The notes under the pieces were generated by a model that did not search any database, was not told the DNA's origin, and was given only the letters and a program-made list of their open reading frames with translations. Positions 48,900 to 61,824 of a stretch of 64,000 nucleotides of DNA are shown here, one piece after another (position 1 is the stretch's first letter; each line of letters starts with the position of its first letter). The DNA comes from Cycas panzhihuaensis (lineage: Eukaryota; Cycadophyta), in contig CM041465.1 of the NCBI GenBank assembly GCA_023213395.1, positions 98,153,741 through 98,217,740 of the forward strand, given 5' to 3'. A program made the translations under genes and the position numbers.

Positions 48900-49260
48900 C
48901 TATGTCATAGTTTACGAGCTCATTAATAGGTAACTTTTCGAAGCAAACTCATCATAGCATAGCCTTGTTAATGGGGTGAGGGCTTTCAAAGGTTGATTAT
49001 TTTAGTTTAACCTTATTAACAATCAAATTTGGAGGGTTCCCTATCATAGTTTAGGCTTGTTAACAGGTAGAAAGGACTTAGAGCACAGTTCATATCATAG
49101 TTTGAACTCATTAACATGTGTAAAAAGGCTAAGAGTATTGATCCTATCATAGTTTTAGCTTGTGAATAGGTAAAGTCAAGATCAGAGTGCAATTCCTATC
49201 ATAGTTTAGACTAGTTAACATGTGTAAAAAGGCTCTGAGTATAATTCCTTTTAGAGATAA
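48900..49260. repeat. Tandem repeat of about 52 bp in B
   Basis: Copies of tatcatagtttaggcttgtt start at 49042, 49093, 49145 and 49197, spaced 51-52 bp, with weaker ones at about 48903 and 48955. Each has gttaacatgtgtaaaaaggc or a variant. Amplified tandem repeats in the 3' region are known for Retand-type elements. Confidence 0.75.
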
Positions 49261-49689
49261 GCATAAAAAATTAGCATGTGAAGTAGATTCTGATGATAAA
49301 TCATATCTCTAAAGGGAAGAATGAGCTCTGATGATCATAATTATGTAACAAAATAACAATTAACCTTTATCAAAGCAAACATGCATATTCTTGGATATTT
49401 GATGTTGATTTGATGAGAATAGTGATTGAAAGAAGGTGTACTTTACTTTTATAGACTCCACGAGTGCTAAGGAGAGTTCAACAAGGAGAAAATGGGAAAA
49501 GGGTCTCTCTATATGTAAGAAAATAGATAAGAAAGGGTTTCATTTTTGTGTGTGAGGTGAGGAAAAAATGAGAGACCCAGAGGCTATTATCTTATTTTTT
49601 GGAGCAATTACAAGCTCTTCCTAACAGGAGACCAGCTCTATAGGACCCTAATCATCGAAATGGAGTAGAGAACTAGGTACTTAGTGAGT
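49261..49689. other. Spacer of element B
   Basis: No gene or clear repeat seen. Confidence 0.35.
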
Positions 49690-49930
49690 AAAACATGTCA
49701 TTTTTTCTAACTTTTTAATTTTTTGATGAAAAATACAGTGATATAGTGCAAAATATGTAGTCACTGTACTAAAAATATGACCAATAAATGAAAAACATGA
49801 CAAGTTAGTGAAAAATGTGACTTTTGTATTTAGGTGCATAGGAGGAAGTTGTATTTTTTATTATGAAGTCATATTTTTCACTTGTGAAACTATATTTTTA
49901 GTTGGCCAGTTACACTTTTAAACTTTTAGT
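49690..49930 (+). promoter_or_regulatory. Motif array upstream of B antisense gene
   Basis: Words ctaaaaatatgac, aaaaacatgac, aaacatgtcat and tatttttcac, plus inverted arms tacagtga (49734) and tcactgta (49761). The same words occur in the B LTR at 39780-39920. It lies 70-300 bp before the antisense ORF, so a promoter is plausible. Confidence 0.45.
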
Positions 49931-49996
49931 GAATAAGACTTAGAAAAATTAAAATTTTAAAACAAAACAAGTTACTGATAAACTATAAATGATGTG

Positions 49997-51830
49997 ATGC
50001 AGGCCTTGGAGAGAGTGGAGATGCAGGAGAATGAAAGAATGACCATTGAGAAGCTTGTTAGTTAACTTAATGAGGTAGGATGGGGTATTTTGAGAGTGTG
50101 TGACCTCTCATGAGTGAGTGGGTCCATCTAACTCATCATGGATTGTAAGACACTACATGATTTCATCAGTTGTTAGGTCCCAAGACATAACACTTTTAGG
50201 ATACGAGTAATTTGTGACATCCAAATCACTCTGAGGGATGTAGGAAGGATCCTAGGGGTTAGCTAGCATGCAGAGAGAGTTTGTCTCATTCGGGTGATAG
50301 ATGAAGAGTCTCAAATGATGTGCAATGAGTATTTGATAGGGTTTGCTAATTAGATTGATCATCATAGGATTTTAATTAATGCTATCAGGATGGTAGAGGG
50401 GATACTAGTAGTGTGAAGGATCATTGCCTTGATCATCATCTACAGGATAGCGATGATGGAAAACTTCATAGGGATCCCAACTTAGTGGACATGAGTGGTA
50501 AGGTGATGTGAATAGGGTATTCAGATCAACTAGGGGCAGTATGTAGTTGATAGTATTAACCACTAGTTGTTGAGGATCAGGAAGGTAGGGAGAGGTGGCT
50601 TCTAATATGGTTCCATCTTAATGTGCTAGTTATATTATCATATTCCACTTATACAACTAGGAGGAGAGCCAAGAACATTGATGCTGATGGATCTATGGAT
50701 AAATAAGTGGTATATGAGGTTGAAGATTCATAACAAGTTAGTTATTATAGCAAGGAACACACATATTCCTCTTATGAGTAGGATGATGAGGAGGCATCTT
50801 GTAGAAGATGCCTATGCAGGGCTTCCAGTGTGGAGCAATGATGAGATAGATGCCATAGAGAGGGCAGCAGTAGAGGAGGCTCCTACAACTGAATGAGGGA
50901 GAGGGAGAGGATGTGATGGAGGAGCACGTAATGGGAGAGGTAGTAGAGGAGGCAAAAAGGTAGGACAAGGAGGTAGAGGAGGTGCCTCATCAAGTGATAG
51001 GGCAAGAGGGAGTCACCAGGCACTCGGGAGAGGAGGTAGAGCACCTGTAGAGAGGAGAGGAGGCTTTGTCTAGAGTATGGAGCTAGGATCTACTAATGGA
51101 TAGGGTAGGGATGGAGGAGGCAGAGCCAAAGAAGGGGGAGCTACTCAGGAGGCTTATCAAGAGCCATAGGGAAGAGAGATACCACCTATAGAGGAGGTGG
51201 TAGGTGGAGAGCCAACAGGAGGAGGATTGCCAGGTATGTGATTTAATTGGTTTACTTTTTGCATCACATAGTATCTATTTCCTTTTTAAGAGCCTTTTCT
51301 TCCAAGGGACTAACCATAAATTTCATGTTTCTATTAGGTAAGTGATGAGATGGTTATCTTGAGAGAGGTTTAGAGGACACTAGAGGTGATCTTCCCCTAT
51401 ATTCCAGTATCAGATAAGTTGCCTGCATGGAATGTAGTGGATTATAAGCTACTAGGGTGTCACATAGAGTACTATAGCCATGTACTCAGAGCTTGAGACC
51501 TCTACCTAGATATGAGGGTATAGTTATAAACATGAGAGCTAGAGTTGAGGGCAGGTGAGGAGGAGAGGCAACACCTGCAGAGGATGACACTAGCTCAAGT
51601 AGGATCCAAGTACACTCCATTAGCTAGTGTGATAGTGTAGCAGGGGTGATACCACCTCCCAGCCCATGGAGAGTCTACATGTGGGGAGACTTTAGATAGG
51701 AGGGAGAGAGCACATCCAGATATACCTCAGGGATCTTATCAGGAGTCAGAGGGATGAGTGTATGATGTGTTGTATGGGAGATGGGAGGATGATATAAGGT
51801 ATTTTGTGAGCCTCTAGTATGTATTATGGA
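49997..51830 (+). pseudogene. Antisense accessory gene of element B (plant mobile domain-like, spliced)
   Basis: Begins MQALERVEMQENERMTIEK at 49997. The domain block is VICDIQITLRDVGRILGV and ERVCLIRVIDEES, close to the plant mobile domain pattern (TITLEDV, then GLP). ORF 50678-50896 and an Arg/Gly-rich stretch (RGGKKVGQGGRGG, about 50940-51060) end exon 1, which closes GGEPTGGGLPG at the intron. Exon 2 from 51338 reads EVIFPYIPVSDKLPAW and EERQHLQRMTLAQV, matching exon 2 of A and C. Orientation is opposite to gag-pol, as in A and C. Stops are frequent and Trp/Gln-like. More diverged from A than C is. Confidence 0.65.
51234..51337 (+). other. Predicted intron of the antisense gene in B
   Basis: Donor CAG followed by GTATGTG at 51234. 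The acceptor is TTTCTATTAG ending at 51337. 104 bp, T-rich, with taac (51311) as branch candidate. Same position in the protein as the 109-bp intron of A. Confidence 0.6.
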
Positions 51831-52689
51831 TGTATGTATTATGAGTCACCTAGGTAACAGATGTACTATATCTTTTATTACCATCTATATATATTGATCT
51901 TTTCTCTCAAAACTTGTGTATAAAAACTTATCTCTAAACCCTTTTCCTCCTTATTCCCATTTTGAATTTTGAGCATAGTATACATTTATTAGTGTGACTA
52001 TCCAAAGAAACATGTAATAAATTTTTATCATTTTTACTTTTCTTTTTTTCTTTTATGGTTATATATGTATTTTCTTATTTTTTTGTCATACTATATACAT
52101 GATAGTTTATACTCATTCTAGAATAGAGATGGTTTAGGAAAGATAAGATCACGAGAAATAATGAAAACTAGAAGATAAATAGAAGGTTAAAAGGGAGTAG
52201 GTGAAATGTTACTTATTCTATTTTTATAAACTTAAAACCATCTGAAATAAACAATAATAAGATTATAAAAGTAGAAGATAGAGTGGTACAAATCTCCCAA
52301 AAGGAAACACATATAATTCATATCATACTCCTGATAGATTATATAAACATAAGATAATCCCACATTTACATAATATATCATAAAGAAAGCGAGTTGTTTA
52401 CCAAATGAAATTAATCTCACTTAATAAATAACCAGCTATTCAAGTATATTAGATTCCTCATTGGCTTCTTGTAGGGGTAAGAAGCTTTTAGGGACTTGCC
52501 CCCTTCCAAGATCCTCCACGGCCCAAGATTCCCATGTGGGTTTAGCCCTTTCATATACCTTATTTCAGTCTTGTACCTACCACCATAATCTTCAAACTAT
52601 CCTAATCTATAGTCTTACCAAATTGATAGTTTATACTCGTCACGAAATGCTAGTTTATACTAATTCTAGAGTGGGGTGCCACCAGTTAG
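51831..52689 (-). other. Spacer between B antisense gene and archaeal-type RNase H
   Basis: Contains on the minus strand the post-pol word gagtataaactatc at about 52110, and related forms at about 52620-52660. No coding signal. Confidence 0.45.
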
Positions 52690-53105
52690 AAGAAGAAAAT
52701 CAATTGAAATAATCATTAAGGATTGATGAAATATGAGCATTAGCTTCGAGATTAAAAGAACGAGGTACATATTGAATGGTCACCAAAGCAAAAAAGGATA
52801 ACAATGATGAAGCCTGATGATGTAAAAGAAGAAGCCGTGGAGAGTGGACCTGATACATTCCAACCAATTGATAAACTTACAACCTGAGAGTCAACATATA
52901 TAATAATTGGTCCAAGGTAAAAGTAAGAAATATCTAATAAGACTCTTATAATAGCAAGATATTCAACTTCATTATTGGTTGCCCTAGGTATGAAAGACCC
53001 AATAGAAAGAAGAGGAATTCTTGATTGGTCATAAATCACCCAAGCAGAAGTAGATGGTCCTAGGTTTCCCTTGCTATCCCCATTGATGAAGATACTCAAT
53101 GCCAT
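52690..53105 (-). pseudogene. Archaeal-type RNase H of element B
   Basis: ORF of 117 codons from 53105: ALSIFINGDSKGNLGPSTS (Asp10), ATNNEVEYLAIIRVLLD (Glu48) and IIIYVDSQVVSL (Asp72). The catalytic Asp/Glu/Asp set is complete here, unlike A. After a frameshift near 52790 the end reads TIQYVPRSFNLEANAH. It lies between pol (ending 55125) and the antisense gene, whereas in A and C it lies beyond the antisense gene. The 300 bp upstream resemble the same place in C. Confidence 0.8.
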
Positions 53106-53779
53106 GGGAATGAGGGAATAAAAACTTAGAGACTATATGATTGATAAAAGAAGGTGCAAGAATCAATCAGTAAGGATATGGTATTAAACATAGATCTCTA
53201 GTTGTAATGAAGAAAGAAGAAAGAATGTAAGTAAGGTGATTATGATCAAAACCAATAAGGTATTAAGCAAGGTTCGATTGTAATTAAGGCCATGGTGGAT
53301 CCAAGTAGCTAGATCTAAAAGTCCTAAATGACTCATCCAAATGAACCCAACCTATAGATGGATAGGTGGGGATGAAGTTATCATGCAACTTGCCCTAGAT
53401 TACAAGAGGATAAAAATAACAAACATCCTTTTACCTTTTTTTTTTTACTCTTTCTTTTTTATTTCACTTTTTTTTTTACTTTTACTTTTATTCCACTTCC
53501 ACTTTTTACAAGAAAATGATCATAATCATCTATCTAAGAAACTCTTCTACTTAACATACCAAGGGTTTATCCCTTTTAATAGATTCTAACAAATGAAAGG
53601 GGCTAATCTCCTTAAAGAATGAACTATAGAAAAAGAGGATATCAAAATAATCTAGGAGGATCTACCATATCTCTATAGGAAGCAAAAAATGATAAGCATT
53701 GGCACAACTAAAAGAAATAGGGCCAAATGGTATCAAACTAATATGAAATTTTATGGAAAGGAATAAGACACATCTCACT
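53106..53779 (-). other. Leader of the B archaeal-type RNase H
   Basis: 53160-53400 is similar to 16190-16450 of element C and is followed by a T-rich tract (53430-53510). No coding signal. Confidence 0.5.
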
Positions 53780-54560
53780 ACATGTGTGTAAAATGTGGGG
53801 TCCAGAAAATATCATTTGATTAGACGAAAAGCCTTGTTTTTAGAAAATAACTCCTACAACTAATAGAAAAATAACAAATACATAGTATTTTTAAATCAAT
53901 AAAAATGGGGGTAGATAATATCTAAATGAGCTAAAATTTTGAAAATGTAAAGGGAACATATGTACCTATATGTGTACCAAAGTTGAGCTTAATTGGAATT
54001 TGTTATCCCTAGGTACCAAGCCACAAATCTTTAGAATTACATGAATACCACTTGGATAACATGCATTTTGGTTATTGGTGATTATATTTGTATGAATACC
54101 ACTCGGTAAACATATATTTTAGTTTTCTATCTATAAATTGAGCCCTCTTGAGTTCATTTACGATGTTGGAGACTTGGTTCTTATGTGTGTGAGAGACGCT
54201 TGACTTGGGAGCAACATTGAGGCAGCACTTGGAAGGTGTTGGAGACCATAGATGAAGCAGATTTCAGCACTTCAAGCATCTATTTTGGAGAGTTGGAGCT
54301 TCATTGAAGGAGTCTTGGGAAGTTGGAGGTCCGTTATGGTATTATTATATCATTTTCTTCACTATAACTTGCCTATTCTTTGCTAGTTATTTTTCTCCAC
54401 CATTAAATGGAGATTCTTTTAGCTTAATAAAAGTATTATTCTTCTTACCTTAGAGAAATGACAAGAATGTATGAGTTGGTGTAAAGTATCCTTTAATGGG
54501 CTCACTTTTTTATTGATGTTATTGGGAGTTTTATACTAACATCCTAGGATCTCAAAGTAA
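53780..54560 (+). repeat. Probable solo LTR inserted in B
   Basis: Starts near tgtgtgtaaaatg. A TATA-like tctataaatt lies at about 54129, and an AATAAAAG poly(A) signal at about 54428, the spacing of an LTR. The family is unknown, both boundaries are approximate and no target duplication was identified. Confidence 0.4.
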
Positions 54561-55124
54561 AAGATTGATAATTAATTTCTTCACCAATCACACTCCACTT
54601 TGGGATCACAAAATCACAGTGTCTCTAAGCATGAAGGGAAGGTGGCATAATAAGTATCTACTCCAAAGGGTTGATAGAGAACACTAAGGATAATGAAAAC
54701 AATCAACAATTGGTGATATATGACCAAAAAAGAAAGCCTTAGGTAACACACTAGTAAATAAAAGTATGATCTAAACCAATGACTAAGCACTCAAAGTTGA
54801 TAAAGACATTTCTCTTTCTAGGATAAAAATAAAATAAAGTTGAGGGCCTAAGTTCTCTTTTGAGTACAAAATCCAAAGGAGAACGAGATCTAAGTATGGT
54901 GATGGAAAGCTCATAATCAATGTATATGCTAAAAGGAGCAAAAGACTTACACAATTATAAGTGAGATCTATTGCCAGAGCATAACAACGCTTAGTAAAAA
55001 TGAGAGGAAGTCAAAAAGAAGGGGGATTTGCCCATAGTTTTAGCTCATTAGGTAAAGGAACAAGCTTCAAAGTCGTACTTTATCTTCATTATGGAGGGGG
55101 TCATACACATGCTACTAAGCATAA
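54561..55124 (-). other. Post-pol spacer of element B
   Basis: Contains the post-pol word (aatgagctaaaactatggg, about 55036-55058 on the minus strand) seen after pol in A. The ORF at 54751-54954 is not conserved. Confidence 0.45.
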
Positions 55125-56300
55125 AATTTTCTCAAATATTGAGAATTAATGGGCCTTTTAAACTCTAATCCTTCCAACATTGAAATTCGATAGGCTCTAT
55201 TAGTTAAATCTTTAATTATTAAAAAAGGTCTTGTCCACTTAGGAGAAAATTTACATTGCCTATCATGTAAATATTCCAAATTTAAAACTTTATCACCAAT
55301 GTTGAAATTTCTAGGTCCAAGCTACCTATTATGGGTGGCTTGGACTCTAGCCTTAGACACCATATTATTTTGTAAGGCTTGCAAGGGAGTCTAGTCTAAC
55401 TTTTCAAGTTCCAAAAGGCATGCTTCCCTTTGAAACTACTTGTTAGTAAACTCCTTCAATGAGACACTTAGAGAAGGAATTTCAACCTCTAATGGTAAAA
55501 CAACTTTAACACCATAGACAAGTGAAAATGGTGTCATACTCATAGCATTGCTAATGGAGGTCCTATAGGCCCACAATGCCAAAAATAATTAAGAGTACTA
55601 ATCCCTTTGAGAAGTAGTAATTATCTTAGCTAGATTCTTGACTAAGATCTTATTAAATGCTTCCACCTAGCCATTTGCTTGAGGATGATATGGGCTGGAT
55701 ACTCTATGGGTAATATGAAGATTATTATATAACTCACTGATATGAGGATTACAAAATGAGATTCTACTATTAGTAATAATAACATCTAGTATCCCCTAAT
55801 CTATAAATAATATATTAAAATATGAGCATAGCAATGATCTTTTCAATAGAAGAAACTAATGGGACAACTTCACTCCACTTCATAAAGTATTTAGTCATGG
55901 TTAAAAGGAACTTATACCCATTAGAAGATGCTAAAAAGATCTATCCAATGAGATCAAGACCCCATTGAGAGAAAGGCCAAGGTGAAATGATTGACTTCAT
56001 TTCCTACACAAGTTGATGTATCGAAGTTACTTAGAATTGGTATTTTTGGCACTTTTAAATATAGGAGTGGGCATCTTTAAATAAAACAGGCCAATAATAA
56101 CCTATATAAAGAATACATTAGGCTATTGATCGACCACCAAAGTTCTCACCACATGTTCCTTCATGGGACTCAGTTAAGACAACCGATGATTCATCAGGTG
56201 AGAGGCACCTTAATATAATTCCATCAAAAGAACACTTATATAATATGTCATCAAGTGAAAGGTATTACTTGGTAGTAATGTGGACTCATCTTCTCTTCTT
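55125..56300 (-). pseudogene. Integrase of element B
   Basis: A degraded zinc region (SHEGTCGENFGG) is followed by core words SPWPFSQWGLDLIG (first Asp), VIITNSRISF (second Asp changed to Asn) and SSPYHPQANG with VEAFNKI (Glu). The C-terminal part, FNIGDKVLNLEYLHDR and RAYRISMLEGLEFKRPIN ending FYA-stop at 55125, matches A. Several frames; inactive. Confidence 0.75.
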
Positions 56301-56559
56301 TGAAGTAGTAAGAGAAGAGAAGGATTGATCATAAAGATACAATCTAATCTCCCCATGCCATGGATCATCAAAAGGGATGCCCTAGATATGGAAGATATGT
56401 TCGTCTAGGAGAGAATCATCAACAGGTTGACTAGTAGGATTGGGAAGAGGAGCAATAGCTATGATCTCTGGAATGATCATGCCTTTCTTAGATTTCCTAT
56501 TAATCACTTGCAAATCAAATTCTTAAAGTAATGAAAACCACTTACCTAACTGACCAATA

Positions 56560-56880
56560 AGGTTAGATTTGGTAAGTAAATACCTTATAAGATCTTATTA
56601 GACAATGAGGTGGACCATGTTTCCAAGTAGGTAGTAGTGAAGTTTCTTAGTAGCAAAAACTAAAGTAAGGCACTCTTTTTTAGGAAAAGGATAATGAAGT
56701 TTGGCTACCATGAGGGTAATACTAATGAAATAGATAGCCCTTTCTTTACCAAAATCATTATCTTGTACTAACATCCCTGCTAATGATTCCTTAGTAGCTA
56801 AAGTATATAAAATGAATGACTTATCAAACCTTAGTAGAGTAAGAACTAGAGAGGAAACCAAGGCTTGCTTCAGCTTATTA
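56560..56880 (-). pseudogene. Ribonuclease H (gypsy type) of element B
   Basis: ORF of 87 codons: FILYTLATKESLAGMLVQD, ERAIYFISITLM, LHYPFPKKECLTLVFATKK. Aligns with A RNase H at 6590-6800. The stretch on to integrase (56300-56560) is degraded. Confidence 0.75.
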
Positions 56881-57720
56881 AAGGACTCTTGAACTTGAGG
56901 AGTCTATCTCAATTTAACATGTTTCTTTAAGAGATTAGTGATGGGCTTAACATCTAAGATAAAATCAACAATAAAACATCTTAGAAAACCAAGCCTACCT
57001 AAAAAATATTTAATCTGCTTTTGGGTCTTGGGGGGGGGGGGGGGCATTTAAATAATAGCCTCAATTTTTTTAGGATCAATTCTAATCCCATCTTGAGAAA
57101 CAATGTTTCCCAACATTTTTCCTGGTGTAATAGTAAAAACAAATTTGGAGGGGTTTAGACATAAGCAATATTTATTACACCTTTTAAAAATGGTTTTCAA
57201 ATCATGCAAATGATTAGATCTCTTATGTGAAAAGGTGAGCATATAATCTAAATATATAGCAATAATATTTCCAATCAAGTCATGGAAAATATGGACCATA
57301 GCCCTTTGATATATCGTACTAACATTCTTCAATCCAAATGGCATGACTTTATAAATGAAGGTGACCTAAGGAGTGGTGAAAGTAGTCTTATGGTGGTCAC
57401 AAAGTATGATAGAAATCTAATTGTATCTTTAAAAGCTATCCATAAGAGACATTACCTCAAAACTAGCCATCTGATCCTAAATCTGGTCAAGAAAAGGAAG
57501 AGGAAAATTATCTTTGGGATATACATCATTAATATCGTAAAAGTTAATACAAATTTAAATTGTATCATTCTTCTTAGCTACAAGAACTATATTAGAGACC
57601 CATTGAGAATTAGTTAACACTCTCAATGAATCCAACTCCTAATAACTTCTCTACCTCCTACTTAATGGTGAGAGAGAGGTATGGGTGGATAGGGCACTAC
57701 TTTTTCCATTTGGGCTTTAT
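56881..57720 (-). pseudogene. Reverse transcriptase of element B
   Basis: N-terminal words NSQWVSNIVLVAKKND and ICINFYDIND, then ORF 57048-57344 with MPFGLKNVSTIYQRAM. The catalytic box is YLDY (57243-57254): the second Asp is now Tyr. GKMLGNIVSQDGI follows. A run of 15 G (57030-57044) lies at the RT end. Inactive. Confidence 0.8.
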
Positions 57721-58862
57721 ACCAAGAATTACTGTAATATTATGTTTAATAATTTAGGAGTCAAGGCCTTGCATATCTTTATAGTCCCATGTGAAAACTG
57801 AGTAGAACTCGCAGAAGAGATCCTTAAACTAAATGATCTGTTGGGGATCCAAATGAAAAAGGTTAATGAGGAGAAGGTTTCTATACTAAAATGTAGATAG
57901 AGAGAAAGACATGGAGGGTAAAGATAGATCAATCAAAGAGTTTAAATAAGTGGAAATAAACTCCATAATTGAGGAAACATGAGAGAAGAAAATGGGCCTA
58001 TCAACGAACTCTTAAACTAAAGAAAAAACTTGGTTAAACTTATGATGATTCATACCATGGTCACAGTCAGACAAGATATCAGAATAAGAGAACATGGCAA
58101 AGAATCCACGTGTATGGGTAGGAAAAGAGAAAGTGGAGATAGAATTAACTTCCCATACTATAGTGGAGGTTTCACAACTATTCTAGTCTGTATCAAGTGA
58201 ATTAGTATCTTCACCCCCCCTAATTCTAAGACTAAGTATCAATGCAATGACATCTTCCTCTTATGTTTATTCAACCATATCTTAAAGAAAGAGGAGTGAG
58301 AGAAATATAGAGGAGTATCAACACATGAATCATGCATAATTGAACTCGAAGAAGTAGTAATCAAATGAGCAGTAATGGAAGGAACTATTGAATTTACCCC
58401 AAAGGGTAAGTATAAAACCTATGAGAAGTGAGTCTAAATAGAAGCAAAGGTACTTATGCCAACAATCTCAACTCAAGGTGGACCTTGATAAGATACAATA
58501 GAGTGAGAATCCACTTCTTCATCAGAAATGAAAGAAGAAGGAACCGAAGAGCAATCAGTCAAGTCTAAATGGATAAGAATAGATGAGGAGCCTGATGATA
58601 AAGTTGCAACTTCAAATAAATCCATATCCTTTACCCCTAGTTAGGTAGAAGGGGCTTTAATAGTGAAGTATTGACCTAAACCAAGAGATTGAAAGAAATA
58701 CTCCATAGAACTAGAGGATTCACTAGGCTCTAAAAAAGTCTCAATAAGAGGAACTGATTACTTAATAGGTTTGGGATTTCACTTAACAATCTTCAATTAT
58801 CCCTCATGGATGAACCTAAGTTCACCAAAGAAGGAGGAACAAACCAATACCATTTGGGTGAT
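57721..58862 (-). pseudogene. Linker between protease and RT of B
   Basis: Broken frames, Ser/Glu-rich where readable, equivalent to the acidic linker of A (5073-5600). No domain recognised. Confidence 0.45.
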
Positions 58863-59477
58863 CTATGGTCTACCTAAAAGTATATTATATTCTAAGTCTA
58901 GATCAATAATGATAAGCTTGATAAGAACCATCTTTTCTTCTAATATAAGAGGAAGAGTGACTTGACCCAAGGGTACCTTCTGATTCTTATCATACCCTTG
59001 GAAAATCCACTTACATGGGTCAAAAATAGAAATCTCTAAATCCTCAACAAGATGAAGAGGGATTATATTGACAGATGATCCTTTGTCAATAATAACCCAC
59101 TTAATATTGATATCACCCTTCATAATCTCAATGTAAAATGGGGGTATGCCATTCAACGCATGGGTAAAATGACTAGGTAAGGTAGCAAGGTCAAAAGAAA
59201 GTATAGAAGTGGGTGAAGAAACTACTGTAGGAACTCCTAATGCAACAAATAGAAGTTGATATTGCTCAAGGCAACACTTTAGCAAATTGATAGCCAATAT
59301 GCCTACTATAATAGTCTTTAATTCTTCTACTAAGGAGAAAGATCCATCCTTTAAACTAGAGGGAATGGACCTAAGCCTGATGGGACAAGGGGGTACTAGA
59401 GGTAAAGAGTCAAGATTCCTTGCCATCAAATCATCTAATGATTTAGGTGGACTTACACCCTTTGTAGTCTCCACCAT
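58863..59477 (-). pseudogene. Aspartic protease of element B
   Basis: A clean ORF of 204 codons, the longest in B. Residues 127-137 read WVIIDKGSSVN: the retropepsin loop with D-K-G for D-S/T-G. WIFQGYDKNQKVPLG and EYNILLGRP follow, as in A (GYDGSEKTPLG, YNLLLRHP). The Lys in the active site would be unusual for a working enzyme. Confidence 0.8.
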
Positions 59478-59639
59478 GTTTATGGTTCTCTTGGTATCCC
59501 CACCTTTGAGAGTCAGGTAAGATTGATTAGTGTTTCTTTTTGTTGGAATGTTTATGAGAGTGGTAGTCTTATTTAATGAATTAGAACTCGAAGGTTCACC
59601 TTCATCATCTTAGATCTACTTTTCTTTACTTTATCGTCT

Positions 59640-61500
59640 TTACTCATCTTATCGTTATGTTGAGGTAATGGATCCTTGTGGATCATTTGGTCTTGGGATG
59701 ACTTAGAAGAGCTATTTATTTAGACACTTGTATTTTGATTTATATTTTAAATTATTTAGCACTCATTTCTATCATGTGTATCTATTTGATGATATGAGCA
59801 CCATTTCATCTTTCTAAAAGAAGAAAGAGGTGGAGGAGGATCTTGTTTCTTTCTCCCTTTAGTAAGGTGAATAACTTTGGTCTCTTAGGAAGGGTGTCTT
59901 TAAGAAGGAGGATCAACACATAATTTAGTATTGGCCACACATTCTAATGATCTAATTAAATAAGTAAGATGATCATAAGTAGGTTTGGGATGGGAAGCCT
60001 TCGTAGTTTAGACTATTTCTTTAGAAAGTGTAGATTTCCCAACCTTCTTTATACCTTCTTGAATTTTGAATGTTTTTAGGGATAAACAATGATCAACCAT
60101 TTCTTCATATATTTGAGGGCCCAACTTTAGAACTTTTAAGTGTACGTGAGGCCTCAACATATTAGTAAATAGATCAAATAATAAATTAAGGTCAAGGTAT
60201 GAGTGATAAGCATGCACCTATTCTTGAAACCTCCTAACAAAGTCCCTTGATATCTCATCATGATTCTACTTAATAGCGAGCAAATATTTAATGGCCGACT
60301 CAAATGGTCTTGCTACATCAAAATAGTTGATAAAGGAGTCAACTAATTATTGGAATAAGAGAATGGAAACTGAGGGGAGATGGTAAAACCACTTCAAGGT
60401 ATCACCATGAAGAGATTTAGGGAACATACGTATCATGACATAATCATATGGTATGAAATATATACAAGCAGGTGCAAATGACTATATATGGGAGGCAGGG
60501 TCTTGAGAAGAGTCACCAAAAAATTTAGGCAAATCAAGAAGGAATGGAGGCATAGGTAACAACAAGACCTCACATGGAAAAGGATACTTCATATAGTCTA
60601 AGAAAGGTCTCCTTGGCCTCAACGTAGTAGAACATTAAGGTAAGGACAACATATAAGGAATAGATGAATAAATGGGTTGTTGTGATTGTGGTTGCTATTA
60701 TGAATCATTATTAGGTGGAATAGTAAAGAGGGGAATAAACCATGCTACAAGGTTAACCACAGAGTTGGTTTGAGGTATAAGGTGCTGAGGGTAACTTGGA
60801 TTGAAAGTGTAAAAGGGATTAGGTTGTGGAGTAGGTTTAAGAATATGTGAAAAGGAAGTAGGATTGCAAGTATTCAAAGCTTATGATTGACTTACCGAAG
60901 TATGAGGATAAGCGAAATGAGTATGAGAAACATGTTGTACTGAGGAAATCACAGTAGACACTCTAGGGGATAGTGGGCGAGGTCTAACACCATGGGAATA
61001 AATAGTATGTGATGCATGAGGTGGTACTTAGGTGGTAGAAGAAACAGGATGTAAAGAGGCAATTCTATTAGAGTAAGAACAAATCGATCATAAGCTATAT
61101 GAGGCCATAACCACTTAATTAGAAGTGGAGATGTGTATGGTACTAGGGTTGCCATGAGCAACAATGGTAGTATTACCTCTATGAGTGGGAGGTATGGAAT
61201 GGGAAGAATGAATCCAAATTTGTTATCCATAAGAAGATTAACAAGGTTATGAATGAGTTAATTTATGGTCATCAACTTCCTCCAAAGATGGGGAGGGGGG
61301 TCATGACATAGGTTTTGGTGAAGAAGGATGAGGTGACTTCACAGCATCAAGTGGGGGCTCTACTTCTATTGACTCATAATCTTTACCTAAAGGAACGATT
61401 TAAGCATGTTGTAGTAGAGATGACATGGTATGAATCTTTGGGTAAAATGGGTCATGATAACCTAGCAGATGAAGTGGTGTAAGGATCCTAGTAAGGATCG
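59640..61500 (-). pseudogene. gag: gag region of element B (broken)
   Basis: N-terminal part Pro/Ser/His-rich as in A. The gag domain lies at about 60200-60540: SLHGDTLKWFYHLP, LVDSFINYFDVARPFES and RDFVRRFQE, matching GDALKWFYRLP and its neighbours in A. Further on is LRPHVHLKVLKLGPQIYEEM (60008-60217). A zinc knuckle CSYHQIDTHDRNEC at about 59762-59803 has the C-x2-H-x4-H-x4-C pattern. Stops throughout. Confidence 0.75.
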
Positions 61501-61824
61501 GCTCAATAAAAGATGGAAGTGGTTGACCCAAAGGTGGTTCTTCTTATGCAAAAGAAGGATCCACAAAAGAAGAATTACCAAGATATTGATAAGGTTCTAA
61601 ATATCCTTACTCCACCAGTATGTTGTATAATTGGGTTGAATCTTCACAAGGATAAATGTATATGTCATATACTTGAAGTTATGAAGATTCAACATAAGAT
61701 TATGAAACATCATGACCAAAGTATAATGGCTAGACTTGAGAAATAAGCGGAAGGCCTTGAAGTCTCAATGAGCACCTAGGAGTAGGTACGGTCATTTTCA
61801 TAGATTTACTTAAGGATAAATAGT
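61501..61824 (-). other. Leader of element B
   Basis: Between primer site and gag. Nothing recognisable; a + strand ORF (61513-61746) is unsupported. Confidence 0.35.

Noticed and set aside
48900-49260. CRISPR-like regular repeats
   Set aside because: Units of 51-52 bp are contiguous and diverged, with no unique spacers, in plant DNA.
50738-50968. Minus-strand ORF with Ser/Pro repeats
   Set aside because: Shadow of the Arg/Gly-rich end of exon 1 of the B antisense gene.
57030-57044. Poly(G) run as a functional site
   Set aside because: Lies inside decayed B RT where other copies lack it. Simple expansion is enough.
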